From Auricularia sp. M13 (taxonomy: Eukaryota > Basidiomycota > Agaricomycetes > Auriculariales > Auriculariaceae), in NCBI GenBank assembly GCA_037042915.1, contig CM073193.1, positions 7,812,001 to 7,876,000 of the forward strand: 64,000 bases of DNA, read 5' to 3'. The notes beneath the pieces are model-generated. The model was not told the DNA's origin. It worked only from the letters and a program-made list of their open reading frames with translations, and made no database searches. The translations under genes were made by a program, and so were the position numbers. Shown piece after piece: positions 24,833 through 36,739 of the stretch. Every line of letters begins with the position of its first letter. Positions within the stretch are counted from its first letter, which is position 1.

Positions 24833-26791
24833 ATGCTCGCATGCTGCCACTCCGTCGCCTGCAACCACTCGTCTGCATCGCGCTGCCCGACGACAATGCC
24901 CTCGGATGCTGTGAGTCGATTTTCCTTTTCATCTCACTGCCGTCTGTCTTGCATTCTACCCTTGGACCGTCATTTTCCGCATCTTCTGCTACCCAATCAC
25001 GTTTCTTCTAATCCTCGCATACGACGCTGTGTCGGCGGTGCGCTGTCACGTGGTCACCGTTCATATCTCCAGGCTGCTTCCATTGCGCATTCCCCCATCG
25101 TTGAACTCTGGTGTTCTGACTCTGTCCTCGCAGATATTCTCGTTGCTACTTGGCCAATGCCAGGCCTCACGACCTCCTTGCGCGTCAAATCCATTCAGTT
25201 CATGGTGAGCTGCCGGCGTTCGTCACTGCCCTTGATACTTCCGCGAGGCTGACCTCCATGCCGCAGATCACCCAACCAGTTTTTTGCGCGGTCTGAGCGC
25301 ATCTGACATTTGTACGTTGTGCACTTCTCGTGCAACACGTTACTGACATACCTTTTCCACCAGCGGACTCCTCGGAGGCCCAGTGGGCCACTCCGGCAGA
25401 TTCCGCACCTTGACCCGCAACCATCACCTCGCCCGCTCGCAAGACGGCGGCGACGTCTCATTTGCTCAGCAAGGTAATATAATTTTTGCGCGCCTGTTCT
25501 CGCATTGCTGACTGCTTGGCTGCAGCTGCTCTTCCGCACCGCCACGTACTGCCTGGCGCAGCTTCGACGATCTTTGCGGCGCGCGCAAACGTAAGTCGTC
25601 GCTTTATCCCCCCGGTAATGTCCAACGCCTGTTCTTCCAGGATAGGTCAACACTCTACGCTGCAGACAATGGCGACTACGAAAGCAACGGACGCGACGGA
25701 GACGACGGTCGCGGAATCGGCGCCGCGGCGCTGTCAGGAACATCGTACTCGTGAGTTGCGGCTTTTACCCCCTCTGGTAATGTCCAACGCCTGTTCATTC
25801 AGGAAATTTGCTATTCGCTCGGTGACGGCAGCGGCGTCGGACGGCGCTCGGTGCTGGATGGACCATCTCGGTTCGTGTATTTTCCATGCGCATTGCCGAC
25901 GTCCGGACTTACTTTCTTTCGTTAGAGCCGCATGTCCGTCAGCCCTTGAAGCTCAATGGCGCCTGGTTCCGCGACACGCGCACGGTATGTCATCCTCAAA
26001 CTATCCGCCGAGATTCAGAGTGCTGAACGACACTCTATAGTAGTTGCATCCACCGCGGCCGCTGTCTTCCTCATTGCCGCCCAAGTGCCGACGCACCGCC
26101 TGTGAGAGACGATGTTCCACGTGTCAGCTGTCCACCGTCGTCGCCGTCCGGCCATGTCATCGGGCGGCGAACGATGAAGGATCCCGCGGACCGCGCCGCC
26201 GTTAGCTCAACACGTGAGTTTCTTGCCGCCCTCCGTGCATGAATGCATTTCTCACATGCAGTAGTTGCGCAGGTAGTCGTCCTTGACGCCGATGGCTTGG
26301 TCCGCGGCGATGTTCGTGATCATTGAGTGTTTTTGTGGCGTTCGGCAACTGCTAACCTGTTTTTTCAGCATCCCGCGAACCTTCAGGGCTCCAAACGCGC
26401 TCCTCGGTGCAAGAAAGACGCCGAGACCTCTCGGCGGTCTTGATTCGCGAGTCCCCCGCCGACGTTGTTCATCTCGCGAACAAAATCCGCCGGGGACGGC
26501 TCAGTGCGGCCCCACCAGCATCGTCGCTTGACTACGGCGCAATATACATCAGCCCGAGCTGGCTCAGTGTGTATCGCGTCGCGCGCGCCGCCCTCCGCTG
26601 GCGCAATCGACTCCGACCTCGCGTGGTGTCGCGTTCGGCGCTCCGAGCAACCCGCGACTCGCCACCCCACCTACGAGGTCCTTCAAGTCGCATGTGCCAC
26701 ACCCTCGCGCGCTGGCCGTCCATCTCCCGACGTTGTGGAGATGGACCCCGTTCAGTCCGCCCGAGACCATCACCACCGGCAGCCAACCTGA
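24833..26791 (+). CDS. Intron-rich orphan gene in array unit 3
   Basis: Near-identical to the unit-2 copy, with the same open middle exons. A small difference near 25888 (tgcgcattgcc against tcgcattgcc) falls in an intron. The last exon has an extra base near 26505 relative to unit 1 and ends at 26791 in the shared VVEMDPVQ frame. Function unknown. Confidence 0.42.
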
Positions 26792-27174
26792 TCTCACTGC
26801 GGCGCCGCACCGTCTTCGGTGGCCGGGAATTACGGCACATATCTAGCCTGCATCAACCCTCGTCGCCTCTCACCGCGGTTCTGCTGCGGCGAGCGAGTTT
26901 CGCCTGCATTGTGGATTAAGCGCCGGTCCCGGCCACCGTTGCCCCATTTCGAAAAACTGTGAGCATTTCCTGCTTTGGATGTCTAGCAACATGCTAACTC
27001 TCTATGGAGGTAGTCGTCCTTGACGTCGCGCTCGACGGCGAGGAATATTTTTGGTCATTTCCGGGCCATTTTTCGACCTGTGAGCCATCGCGTTCCCCAA
27101 CATCCTCTTCACCGGTCTGACCGTTTCGCAGTGCCGCTCGACGCCGCGTTCGACGACGACCGAATATTTTCGAG

Positions 27175-29518
27175 TCATTTTTCGTAAGTTTTTGTTATCC
27201 GTGCCCAGGGTGTTCTGCGACTCAACGAGGCTCCATCCAGCCACTTTGCGCCGCCGTAGCTATTTTTTCCGCGATTCTGTGTGATTTCTCGTCTCGCGCG
27301 TCTCAGCTGTCGCCCGCACTTTGCTGTACTTGTCCGCCGCATGTCACTAGATAGAATTGAAATATGACAGGCCCGGGCGGTGGACATACCCATATGTCCA
27401 CCGCCCGGGTCCTGTACCGCGCCCAGAGGGGGAATCCCTGTCAGTTTGATTTTCTGTTCACCTCGGGACTTGCGTCGAATTTTTGTCGATAGCTCATGCG
27501 AGTTTCGACGGGCTTTACTGCCGACTATCGCCTGCTCGGACGCCACGGACAATGTCAACGGACGCCACGGAAAATGTCTATTGCCACGGATCCTATGTAC
27601 ACGGAGCACCTTCTCCCACAGCCGTCTGCTCTCGAACGGGCCCTGCTCCTCCAGCGGCCGAACGGTCTTCGGGAACATCGTGACGGCGCTCAGGTCGACG
27701 AGCTCACGCCACTCGCCCACCGGCGCGCCGTTCTCGAACTTGCGCCAGCGGAACGACTTGCGCCAGCAGCCCTCGAACTGCGCCACGATACGCTCCTTCG
27801 GCACGTGCTTCACCTGTTCCCGAAAATCAGTCGGAGTGCTGGGTGGTGACAGTAGTAAGTAGGAACGGACCTTGGTCCAGTCGCTGTGCTCCTTGACGCC
27901 CTTCTCGACGCCGGCCTTGCGCACCTTGGACGACTTGCTCTGGCCGGACTTGACGCTCGCCGAGTCGTCCGAGACGGACGTGTAGGGCGTGCCGGTGAAC
28001 TCGTCGTCCTCGTACGTGTGTATGACGCCCTCGACCAAGAACTGCGGCTTCCCGAGCCACGACTGTTGCCGTCGTGCGTCAGCCCGGCGTCCACAGCATC
28101 AGCACCAGGCGCACCTCGTCCTTGTACTCGATCACCGTGCGGTACTTGAGTCCAGGCTGTCCCCCAGAGCACGTAATAATCGTCTAGCACGCGTCAGTGA
28201 CGCTGCAGCCATCGGCGGCGCAAAGACCTTACCGATTCCGACACGGTTGCGTAGAAGCTGCCGCGCAGGATGCCGTTGACCTGCGCGGTGGGGTGCGTGA
28301 CGCGGTAGGACTCGCCGGCGCCGTGGCCGCTGGTGATGCGCACGAAGATGCCCTTGTTGGCGGCGCCGGGCGCAATGCGCACCGTCGTCCCAGAGACGCG
28401 GGCGGCAATCTGGTCAATCTGCAATGGGCCGGTGCCAGTTAGCAACGCACAATAATAGCGCAGCGCTGGCGTGTGGCGTACGCCTTCAGCTTCAATGCCC
28501 CGCGCGGGACAGGACGCGTAGTAGGCGGAAATGGGCGGATGGTGCGACACTTGTTCTGTCTGCGGCATTCCTGTTAGCAGTCAAGCACGCACAATGGAGT
28601 CATACACACCAAGTAGACAACGCGGATCGTCTCTGCCGCTGGGACGTCTTCCTCGATCTCCTTGCCAGCCGGCGGGTTGGCAAGATGTTGGAGCGTGTTC
28701 AGGCTCAGGTTGGAGGCCGTCGCGCCGGGGTTGCTCTCGACTTGCAGAGCGGCGTTCACCTTGTCCTTTGCTGGGCCTTCCTTGGGCGCTGCGCTGCCGC
28801 CGAACGGCTCCAGCTGCTGAACCTGGACTTGGTTACCGGCGGAGCGTCGGACGTCGGGGCCGTCGTCGACTCGGACTCCTCGACGAACAGATGGAGGTGC
28901 TGGACGGGCTGGTTGGCGTGGTCGCCGTCGGGGTACTCGACCGGCCGGACGTCCCAGTGGCAGCGGAAATGCTCGCCCAGGACGGAGTTGTAGGGCTTGC
29001 AGATCTTGCCGCGTATGAACTTGAGCTCCTTGGAGAAGCACCAGCGCAGCACGGCCAGCATGCGCAGCAGCGGGTCTGGCGAGTCGTTTATTCTGCGAAT
29101 TTATTTATGAGGATCAGAGCCTGGGCGACGTGTCCGGGCTGCGTGCGCACGCTGCAAAGAGGTCTGGGCGATCGAGGTATTGCCAGTACTCGAGATTGGG
29201 TATCGGCTCGAGCAGCTGGGCGGGCAGCGACAAGCCTGTGGGCGGCGGCGGGCGCGGTCAGCAGTGAGCGCGGACTGGGAGCGCTCTGCACGCACGCCTG
29301 CAACGGACGGTGAGCGGTCACATGATGCAGACAGGGGTGCGGCCGACAACGCACATGGCAGCGAGGTCCTTGACGCCCAGACTGCGCTTGAGCAAGTCGA
29401 CAATCATCTTGAGCTTGCCGGTCTCCGTCGACGCCGCCTCGGCGCCCTGGCCGGCGTCGAACACCTGGGTAGTGGCGTCGTCGTCGGACGGCGGCGGCGG
29501 CAAGGCGACTTTGGACAT
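27175..29518 (-). pseudogene. OSBP copy D, truncated and frameshifted
   Basis: ATG at 29518; same exon order. Exon 3 has the same single-base loss as copy B (near 28804), which shifts the frame after the KSRFSSWS segment. The five-C run lost in copy B is intact here. The conserved core ends at 27607, with a read-through tail to 27175. The upstream region contains the unit-4-specific insert at 29240-29280 (an extra ggcggcgggc in intron 1), so intron length differs from the other copies. Confidence 0.78.
27372..27409. repeat. Perfect 16-bp inverted repeat (unit 3)
   Basis: Identical hairpin to that at 8390-8427. Confidence 0.85.
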
Positions 29519-30126
29519 CGTGCTGCGCGTTGGGTATGCAATTATCTATAGGCTGGGGATGCAGGCAGACTGAGAGTGGCAGAGCAGGTGGCTCTTCAAA
29601 GCGATGATGCCGCTTCCGGCCGTCCGAGATGGATGGCTCCGCACGCACGTTCTCCGCCAACTCTGAACTCTGACTGCATGCCTCAAATCGCAGACGCACC
29701 ACACGCGCCCGCCGCCTGGCTCGACGCATCCAGCGCTCGCTCGCCGAATCTTGTCCTCATCATCACAGCGCGCTTGCCCGCGTCCAAATGACCACGGTCA
29801 TGCTCGGCGACCATCCAGCGCACCAGGCATTGCGCCCCGCTCGCCGTGCTCGACGCTGACCCACGCTCGCTCGCCGTCGACCTCGCACTCCAACACAGTG
29901 CCGCAAGCGCTGGCATAGCTAGCAAGTCCAAATGTCAACATGGCCAGTATGTTCAGCTCGACCGTGAACTCGTTCGACACCAGCGCGCCTGCAGTCGTCC
30001 CAGCCACCCAGAGCTCAGACGACCAACTCTGCATCCCAACGTTTCTGCCCGCTCAGCAAACAAGACGCCTGCAGCAGGCGCTGTTATTCCCGCGGCTCGA
30101 TGACGGCCAGGTTCGTCCTTCATCGA

Positions 30127-31108
30127 CGTCTCAGCATTTCTGACCGACATTGTCTCATAGCGTCCGAATTTTGCCTTTTGCTCGACCTCGACGACAGTAA
30201 GGTCTACACCACCGCTCCCTGCGTGTCAAGACGGCCTCAGACGACCAACGCGAGCTCGGCCAACGTTTCAGCGCAAAGGATCCGCGCTGGCAAAGCAACC
30301 CGCAAGACGCATAGCTCGCCGTACGAATCGAATTCCGCGACTTCGTGTGCGTTCGGACGACGCTGGCAACCGGCGCTATCGCATCCTGTGGCTCGATGAT
30401 GCTGCGTGACGCTGGTACGTCCGCCAGAACCGTATGAGCATCGGTCGCTGACATTCGCTCGCAGCGTCCCGATTTCTCGTCATTTTCGAACTCTGCGCCG
30501 CGGACGACGATGGCATAGCCTACTTCAAGCTCAGGCGCGCGCCAGAACTGCGCAGGACGACCACCGCGAGCGCAGTCAACGTTTCAGCGCAGCGGATCGT
30601 CGCAGAGCGAAGATCAACCCAGCAAAGCAACGCATAAGACGCATAGCGCGCCATACGCGTCGAATTCCACGATTTCAAACGGATTCAAGTGACGCTCGTA
30701 GCCGGCGCTATCACCCCCTGTGTCTCGATGACGCCCTTTTGCGCTGGTACGTCCGCCAGCGGCGTCTGATCACTTCCGCTGACGGTTTCTCGCGGCGTCT
30801 CAATTTCTCATTTATCTCGTGCCAGGACCGCGGACGACGACGGGAGCGTGTGCGCGCACCCCACGCGCGCGTCAGAACCGGCCTCGAACGACCGGTCTGC
30901 TCGCGCGGCCGCCCGGAGTGCGCTCAAACAGCGACGCGCGCGCACGCAACGTGGCGCCGCGTCGTGCGTGCACGCCTCCGCTCATGACGACTCCCGCTGC
31001 CGCAAGCAAACTGAAAAATTGGCGAAAACGAAATCGGCTCACCGCGCACGTCCGCCGCCCGCTCTTCGCAGCGCGCCATCCCCGCCCGACTCGTCTCCGT
31101 CCGCCCCG
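30127..31108. repeat. Nested ~325-bp repeats (unit 4)
   Basis: Same three-part array; the first repeat resembles unit 2. An additional partial match (cagacgaccaac, aagacgc) lies just upstream near 30015-30070, in the unit-4-specific segment. Confidence 0.72.
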
Positions 31109-31811
31109 AGGACCTGCTTTGTGAGCGGTCAGCAAGTGCCGCATCGGGATGGAATTATGGGGTGGTACGTACCGTTTTTTGTGCGGTCGAGGCCAAGTTG
31201 CTGACGTGCCGACCGCGCGTGCAGGAAGTGTTCGGTCAGCGAGGTGCGCGCGGGCGGGCGAGTACATTGGGCGCGTGTACATAACATGATCGAACGTATA
31301 TACAACTGCAGTAGAGAACTTGAACACACCTGTGATGGACGCTGGCGGCGGCGAGCAAATGAATCGGCTGCGACGAGCAAGTCAGACGCGCGAGTGCAGG
31401 GCTCAAGTGCGCACACCGTGAGCCTGAGCAGCATGCAGCCATGATGACCAAGACGAGGCGCTGGTTGTGGGGCGATAAGCAGCGGTGGCGGGAAGGAAGT
31501 GGGTGTGCGGGAGAAAGGGGCTTGACAACTCGCGACGCGTGCGGGCAAGCCTTGTATACGCCTGAGAATGGCAGCAGTGCGTCATCGCGGGAAAGATACG
31601 GACCTGAATGCGCAAATCCAACCAGGTTGAAGTGTTGAAGGCGAGGGTGCTTCGCGGGAGGTTCGACAGCATGAGGTGTCAAACTCCAGCTCGGCTCGCG
31701 CATTCTGCGCCGTTCCCTCACTCGCCGCCCTGCCTCTCCTGATCAGCTCATTATATACAGTAGACGCCCATGTTACGCAAGCGCCGGTGAGCAGCAGGCC
31801 TAGGCAGCGCG

Positions 31812-33690
31812 GTGAGACGGTGCAACAACGTTCTGTCTACCCTCACCGTCCCAACCTCCCGAGCTGCTGCGCCACGCACGCGCTTCCAGGCACGCGCTTC
31901 TTGTGCTTCTCAGACATCTGACAGCGGTGAACTTGGATCTCCCGCAGGGAGATCGAGGGTTGGTTGGGAATGCGCGCGTTTCGCGACTTGCGCGATTCGA
32001 CCCGGACGCCACTTCGCGGCTCCTGCGTCGTTCTGTCTGCTTCAGCCTCGCGCTTGGCAGAGATACGGCATCTGCGCGTGTATACTATGACGGCATGATG
32101 ATTTGCGGAACGGTTGCACTTGAACGGGGGCGAGTTCGTCGCATTCGCGAGGTCGTGATCAAGTCTGTTCCGCACGAAGCGTTGTGCCTCTCGGCCACTA
32201 CTTCCTTTATTGCACCTGCTTTTACATGTACGCTGAGTTTTACACTGATAAGCGCTCGAGAGAGTGAGTTGGGGGAGCGAGGAGCAAGTGAGAGGGGGCG
32301 GGGAAGAAGTGCATACCCCCAGCATCTCCGCCGCCCCGCGAGCTCCTACGCCCCAGTGCCCAACCCAACCACGGATCCGCGCATCCAGGCACATCAGGTG
32401 ACGTCTGACGTATGACTTGACAGTGCTAATCCAGGAAGGAGTACGCGCGGAATCGAGGGAGGTTGAGTTCTGCGCACATCGCGTGTTGCGCAAGTTCCTC
32501 GATCGCGCTGTTCCCTGTCGTTTCAGATTACATCTCCTCGTGCACCTGCTCGAGCGTCTACGTCATTCTAAGAATAAGGACTCTATAGCGAAGGATGTCG
32601 GCATGGGGAGTGGCTGAACGCGAGGACTTGGATGCAACATTCGAACTGGGGCTTGCGCGCGCCGCTGCTGCGTCTCAACAATTTTTTTATGCATTTCCCA
32701 CTACATATGACGGGAGGTATAGCCGCGCTTAATTCATTCAAGCGCTCTTGTGCGAGAGGAATGCGTGAATGAGACGGCGAAGAGCTAGAGCGGAAATGCG
32801 TGCACCCAGCATCTCCGCCGCAGCGCGACCTCCTGCGCCCCAGAGAGCAGCGCAACCATCGATCCGCGCATCCAGGCACTTCATTCAGTAGGTGACGTCT
32901 GACATGACAGACCTAAACCAGGGAGAGAAGAGTGTGAGGTTGGAGGGCTTGGGGATGCACGTCTTGCGAGCTGCGTCGCGGCTTCTCGATCGCACTCTTC
33001 TCTGCTGTCCTACTTCAGATCCTGCGCCTTCTGTGCTGAGCAAGGACAAGAGTGTTTGATCTGCGACATGACGGCATGGTTGAGTGCTGAGAGAGACATC
33101 AGGGAGCTGCATGCTCCCGCCCAGTGCATGAGCTTGGATTGTGTGTCGCGACCGAAACCAACTCGCGGCAGTTTGCACAGTGCCCGCGTATATCCAGCAC
33201 AGCTCTTTGATCAACAATTACGGAATTGCACTTTGAGCCAATTGGCGCTCGTTTTCTGAGGGGGAGCTGCGCGGTAGAATTAGAGGAGACGGAGAGAGTG
33301 CGGATACCCCATCCCCGCTGAATCAACCTCTTCCGACTTCCGCGCCACCCACTGCAGCACAGCCAAATAATCGCGCATCCAGGCACGGCCTATGACGTCT
33401 GGCGTATGGCATGACAGCTCGAATGGATGAGTGCGCCCGCACAAGATCGGGGTGGTTGGGATTGCGCGGGTTTCGCGTCTTGCCTGATCGCCACCCCTCG
33501 CCCCGGAGCGCTTCTCCGGGCTCTCTGTTCAACGCAAATCGACGGAATCAACTAGGGCCATGTATGGGGGGATGACGCACATATCTTGCGAGAGGCTGCT
33601 ACGCAACGACTGCATTTCTCCCGCTTGCACGTTAGGCGTAGCTTCTGAAATCCGAAGATCGCGCCGTCTCAATGACCGAGAAGTATGAGC
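31812..33690. repeat. Nested ~500-bp repeats (unit 4)
   Basis: Same four-part array, with more substitutions than units 1-3, including changes around 32575-32720 and 33050-33310. Confidence 0.75.
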
Positions 33691-34343
33691 GATGGTAGCG
33701 CCGGTTGAGACCCTTACCCGCTTCAGTCATCTAGATAATGATTTCCCCGCGCAGAGACGAATTTGAAAGCTTTTAAGCTGCAATGCAAACTGCGTGCTTC
33801 CCTGTCAATTGTTTTCGCCACGTGCGCTGTCCGGGGAACTGATGTTCAGGCCCACTAAAACCCCACAGCTGAAGCAACTTCTCTCGCGTGGCAATTACGT
33901 AATCACGGGACGCATTGAATTCAGACCGACTTTGGCTCAGCCATCTGACTGTCGCAATCATTCACGCATGGAATTGGGTATTAGCGACTGCTTCTGTGCT
34001 CCCCCAACGTTGGCGGTACGTACACCTGGTGGATGCTTGACAGCAGTTGATAATGGACGCCGGGGTCCCTGTCGTTGTCACGCGCGCCGACACTGACAGT
34101 CTGTCAGTTTCGGAGGGTCTAGCATCGCGGCCTGTCAGCGGAGAAGCGCCACTCGCACGGGCTGCGAATCGAGTGCGCTGTCACCGGCGGAGGCTGCGAG
34201 CGGAAACCTGACGTTTCGATCGCTCGCGCGAAGCGTCGACGCAGCGGAGCAGCGGAGTGTCCGACGATCCAACCATCGGGCTTCGCGTTACACACGTTTT
34301 TTCAAACTCCTCAACCTGTCTCTGTGCTCCCGTCCGCCAGTCC

Positions 34344-34349
34344 TATAAA
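34344..34349 (+). promoter_or_regulatory. TATA box of array orphan gene (unit 4)
   Basis: TATAAA upstream of the ATG at 34396; conserved with the other units. Confidence 0.6.
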
Positions 34350-34395
34350 TTGGGTACGAGCCTCGGCATTCTGGCCATCTATTCCCCCCTTCTTC

Positions 34396-36356
34396 ATGCT
34401 CGCATGCTGCCACTCCGTCGCCTGCAACCACTCGTCTGCATCGCGCTGCCCGACGACAATGCCCTCGGATGCTGTGAGTCGATTTTCCTCTTCATCTCAC
34501 TGCCGTCTGTCTTGCATTCTACCATTGGACCGTCATCTTCCGCATCTTCTGCCACCCAATCACGTTTCTTCTAGTCCTCGCATACGACGCTGCGTCGGCT
34601 TGTCGACGGTGCGCTGTCACGTGGTCGCCGTTCACATCTCCAGGCTGCTTCCTTTGCGCATTACCCCATCGTTGAACTCCGGTGTTCTGACTCTGTCCTC
34701 GCAGATATTCTCGTTGCTAATTGACCAATGCCAGGCCTCACGACCTCCTTGCGCGTCAAATCCATTCAGTTCATGGTGAGCTGCCGGCGTTCGTCACTGC
34801 CCTTGATACTTCCGCGAGGCTGACCTCCATGCCGCAGATCACTCAACCAGTTTTTTGCGCGGTCTGAACGCATCTGACATTTGTACGTCGTGCACTTCTC
34901 CCTCGCGCAACACATTACTGACATACCTTTTCCACCAGCGGACTCCTCGGAGACCCAGTGGGCCACTCCGGCAGATTCCGCACCTTGACCCGCAACCATC
35001 ACCTCGCCCGCTCGCAAGACGGCGGCGACGTCTCATTTGCTCAGCAAGGTAATACACTTGTCGCGCGCCTGTTCTCGCGTTGCTGACTGCTTGGCTGCAG
35101 TTGCTCTTGCACACAGCCACGTACTGCGTGGCGCAGCTTCGACGATCTTTGCGGCGCGCGCAAACGTAAGTCGTCGCTTTATCCCCTCGGTAATGTCCAA
35201 CGCCTGCTCTTCCAGGATAGGTCAACACTCTGCGCTGCAGACAATGGCGACAACGAATGCAACGGACGCGACGGAGACGACGGTCGCGGAATCGGTGCCG
35301 CGGCGCTGTCAGGAACATCGTACTCGTGAGTTGCGGCTTTTACCCCCTCTGGTAATGTCCAACGCTTGTTCATAATTTGAGATTTGCTCGGTGACGGCAG
35401 CGGCGTCGGATGGCACTCGGTGCTAGACTCGGTTCGTGTATTTTCCATCGCATTGCCGATGTCTGGACTTACTTTCTTTCGTTAGAGGCGCATGTCCGTC
35501 AATCCTGGGAGCTCAATGGCGCCTGATATCGCGACGCACGCACGGTATGGCGTCCTCAAACTATCCACCGAGATTGAGAGTGCTGATCGACGCTCTCTAG
35601 TTGCATCCACCGCGGCCGCTGTCTTCCTCATTGCCGCCCGAGTGCCGACGCACGGCAGGCGAGAGACGACGGCGACGGGGGTTCCACGTGCCAGCTGTCC
35701 ACCGTCGTCGCCGTCCGGCCATGTCATCGGGCGGCGAACGATGAAGGATCCCGCGGACTGCGCCGCCGTTGGCTCAACACGTGAGTTCCCGCGCCCTCCG
35801 TCCATGAATGCATTTCTCACATGCAGTAGTTGCGCAGGTAGTCGTCCTTGACGCCGATGGCTTGGTCCGCGGTAATGTTCGTGATCATTGAGTGTTTTTG
35901 TGGCGTTCGGCACCTGCTAACCTGTTTTTTCAGCATCCCGCGAACCTTCAGGGCTCCAAACGCGCTCCTCGGTGCAAGAAAGACGCCGAGACCTCTCGGC
36001 GGTCTTGAATTCGCGAGTCCCCCGGCGATGTTGTTCATCGCGCGAACCAAATCCGCCGGGGACGGCTCAGTTCGGCCTCACCAGCATCGTCGCTTGACTA
36101 CGGCGCACGATACATCAGCCCGAGCTGGCACAGTGTGTATCGCGTCGCGCGCGCGCGCTCCGCTGGCGTAATCGACTGCGACCTCGCGTGGTGTCGCGTT
36201 CGGCGCTCCGTGCAACCCGCGACTCGCCGCCCCACCTACAAGGTCCTTCAAGTCGCATATGCCACACCCTCGCGCGCCGGCCGTCCATCTCTCGTCGTTG
36301 TGGAGATGGACCCCGTTCAGTCCGCCCGAGACCGTCACCACCGGCAGCCAACCTGA
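34396..36356 (+). pseudogene. Intron-rich orphan gene in array unit 4, more decayed
   Basis: Same gene, with the most differences. The exon after the second twin intron is damaged: the ttcattcag acceptor and part of the following exon are replaced around 35370-35390, and about 10 nt of the later exon are missing near 35425. The terminal exon has a changed GC run near 36148. Probably not expressed as the same protein as units 2 and 3. Confidence 0.42.
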
Positions 36357-36739
36357 TCTCACTGCGGCGCCGCACCGTCTTCGGTGGCCGGGAATTACGG
36401 CACATATCTAGCCTGCATCAACCCTCGTCGCCTCTCACCGCGGTTCTGCTGCGGCGAGCGAGTTTCGCCTGCATTGTGGATTAAGCGCCGGTCCCGGCCA
36501 CCGTGACCACATTTCGAAAAACTGTGAGCATTTCCTGCTTTGGATGTCTAGCAACATGCTAACTCTCTATGGAGGTAGTCGTCCTTGACGTCGCGCTCGA
36601 CGGCGACGAATATTTTTGGTCATTTCCGGGCCATTTTTCGACCTGTGAGCCATCGCGTTCCCCAACATCCTCTTCACCGGTCTGACCGTTTCGCAGTGCC
36701 GCTCGACGCCGCGTTCGACGACGACGGAATATTTTCGAG

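Larger units (their letters stand above)
18972..28469. repeat. Tandem array unit 3
   Basis: Third unit, with the same order of parts. It is close to unit 2 over much of its length, but around 20700-20790 it carries the unit-1 variant set (ggattggc, and tgcgtacacacggatg in place of tgtgcgctcggacgacg). This shows that copies exchange sequence in patches. A small local difference is present at 20400-20450. Confidence 0.95.
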
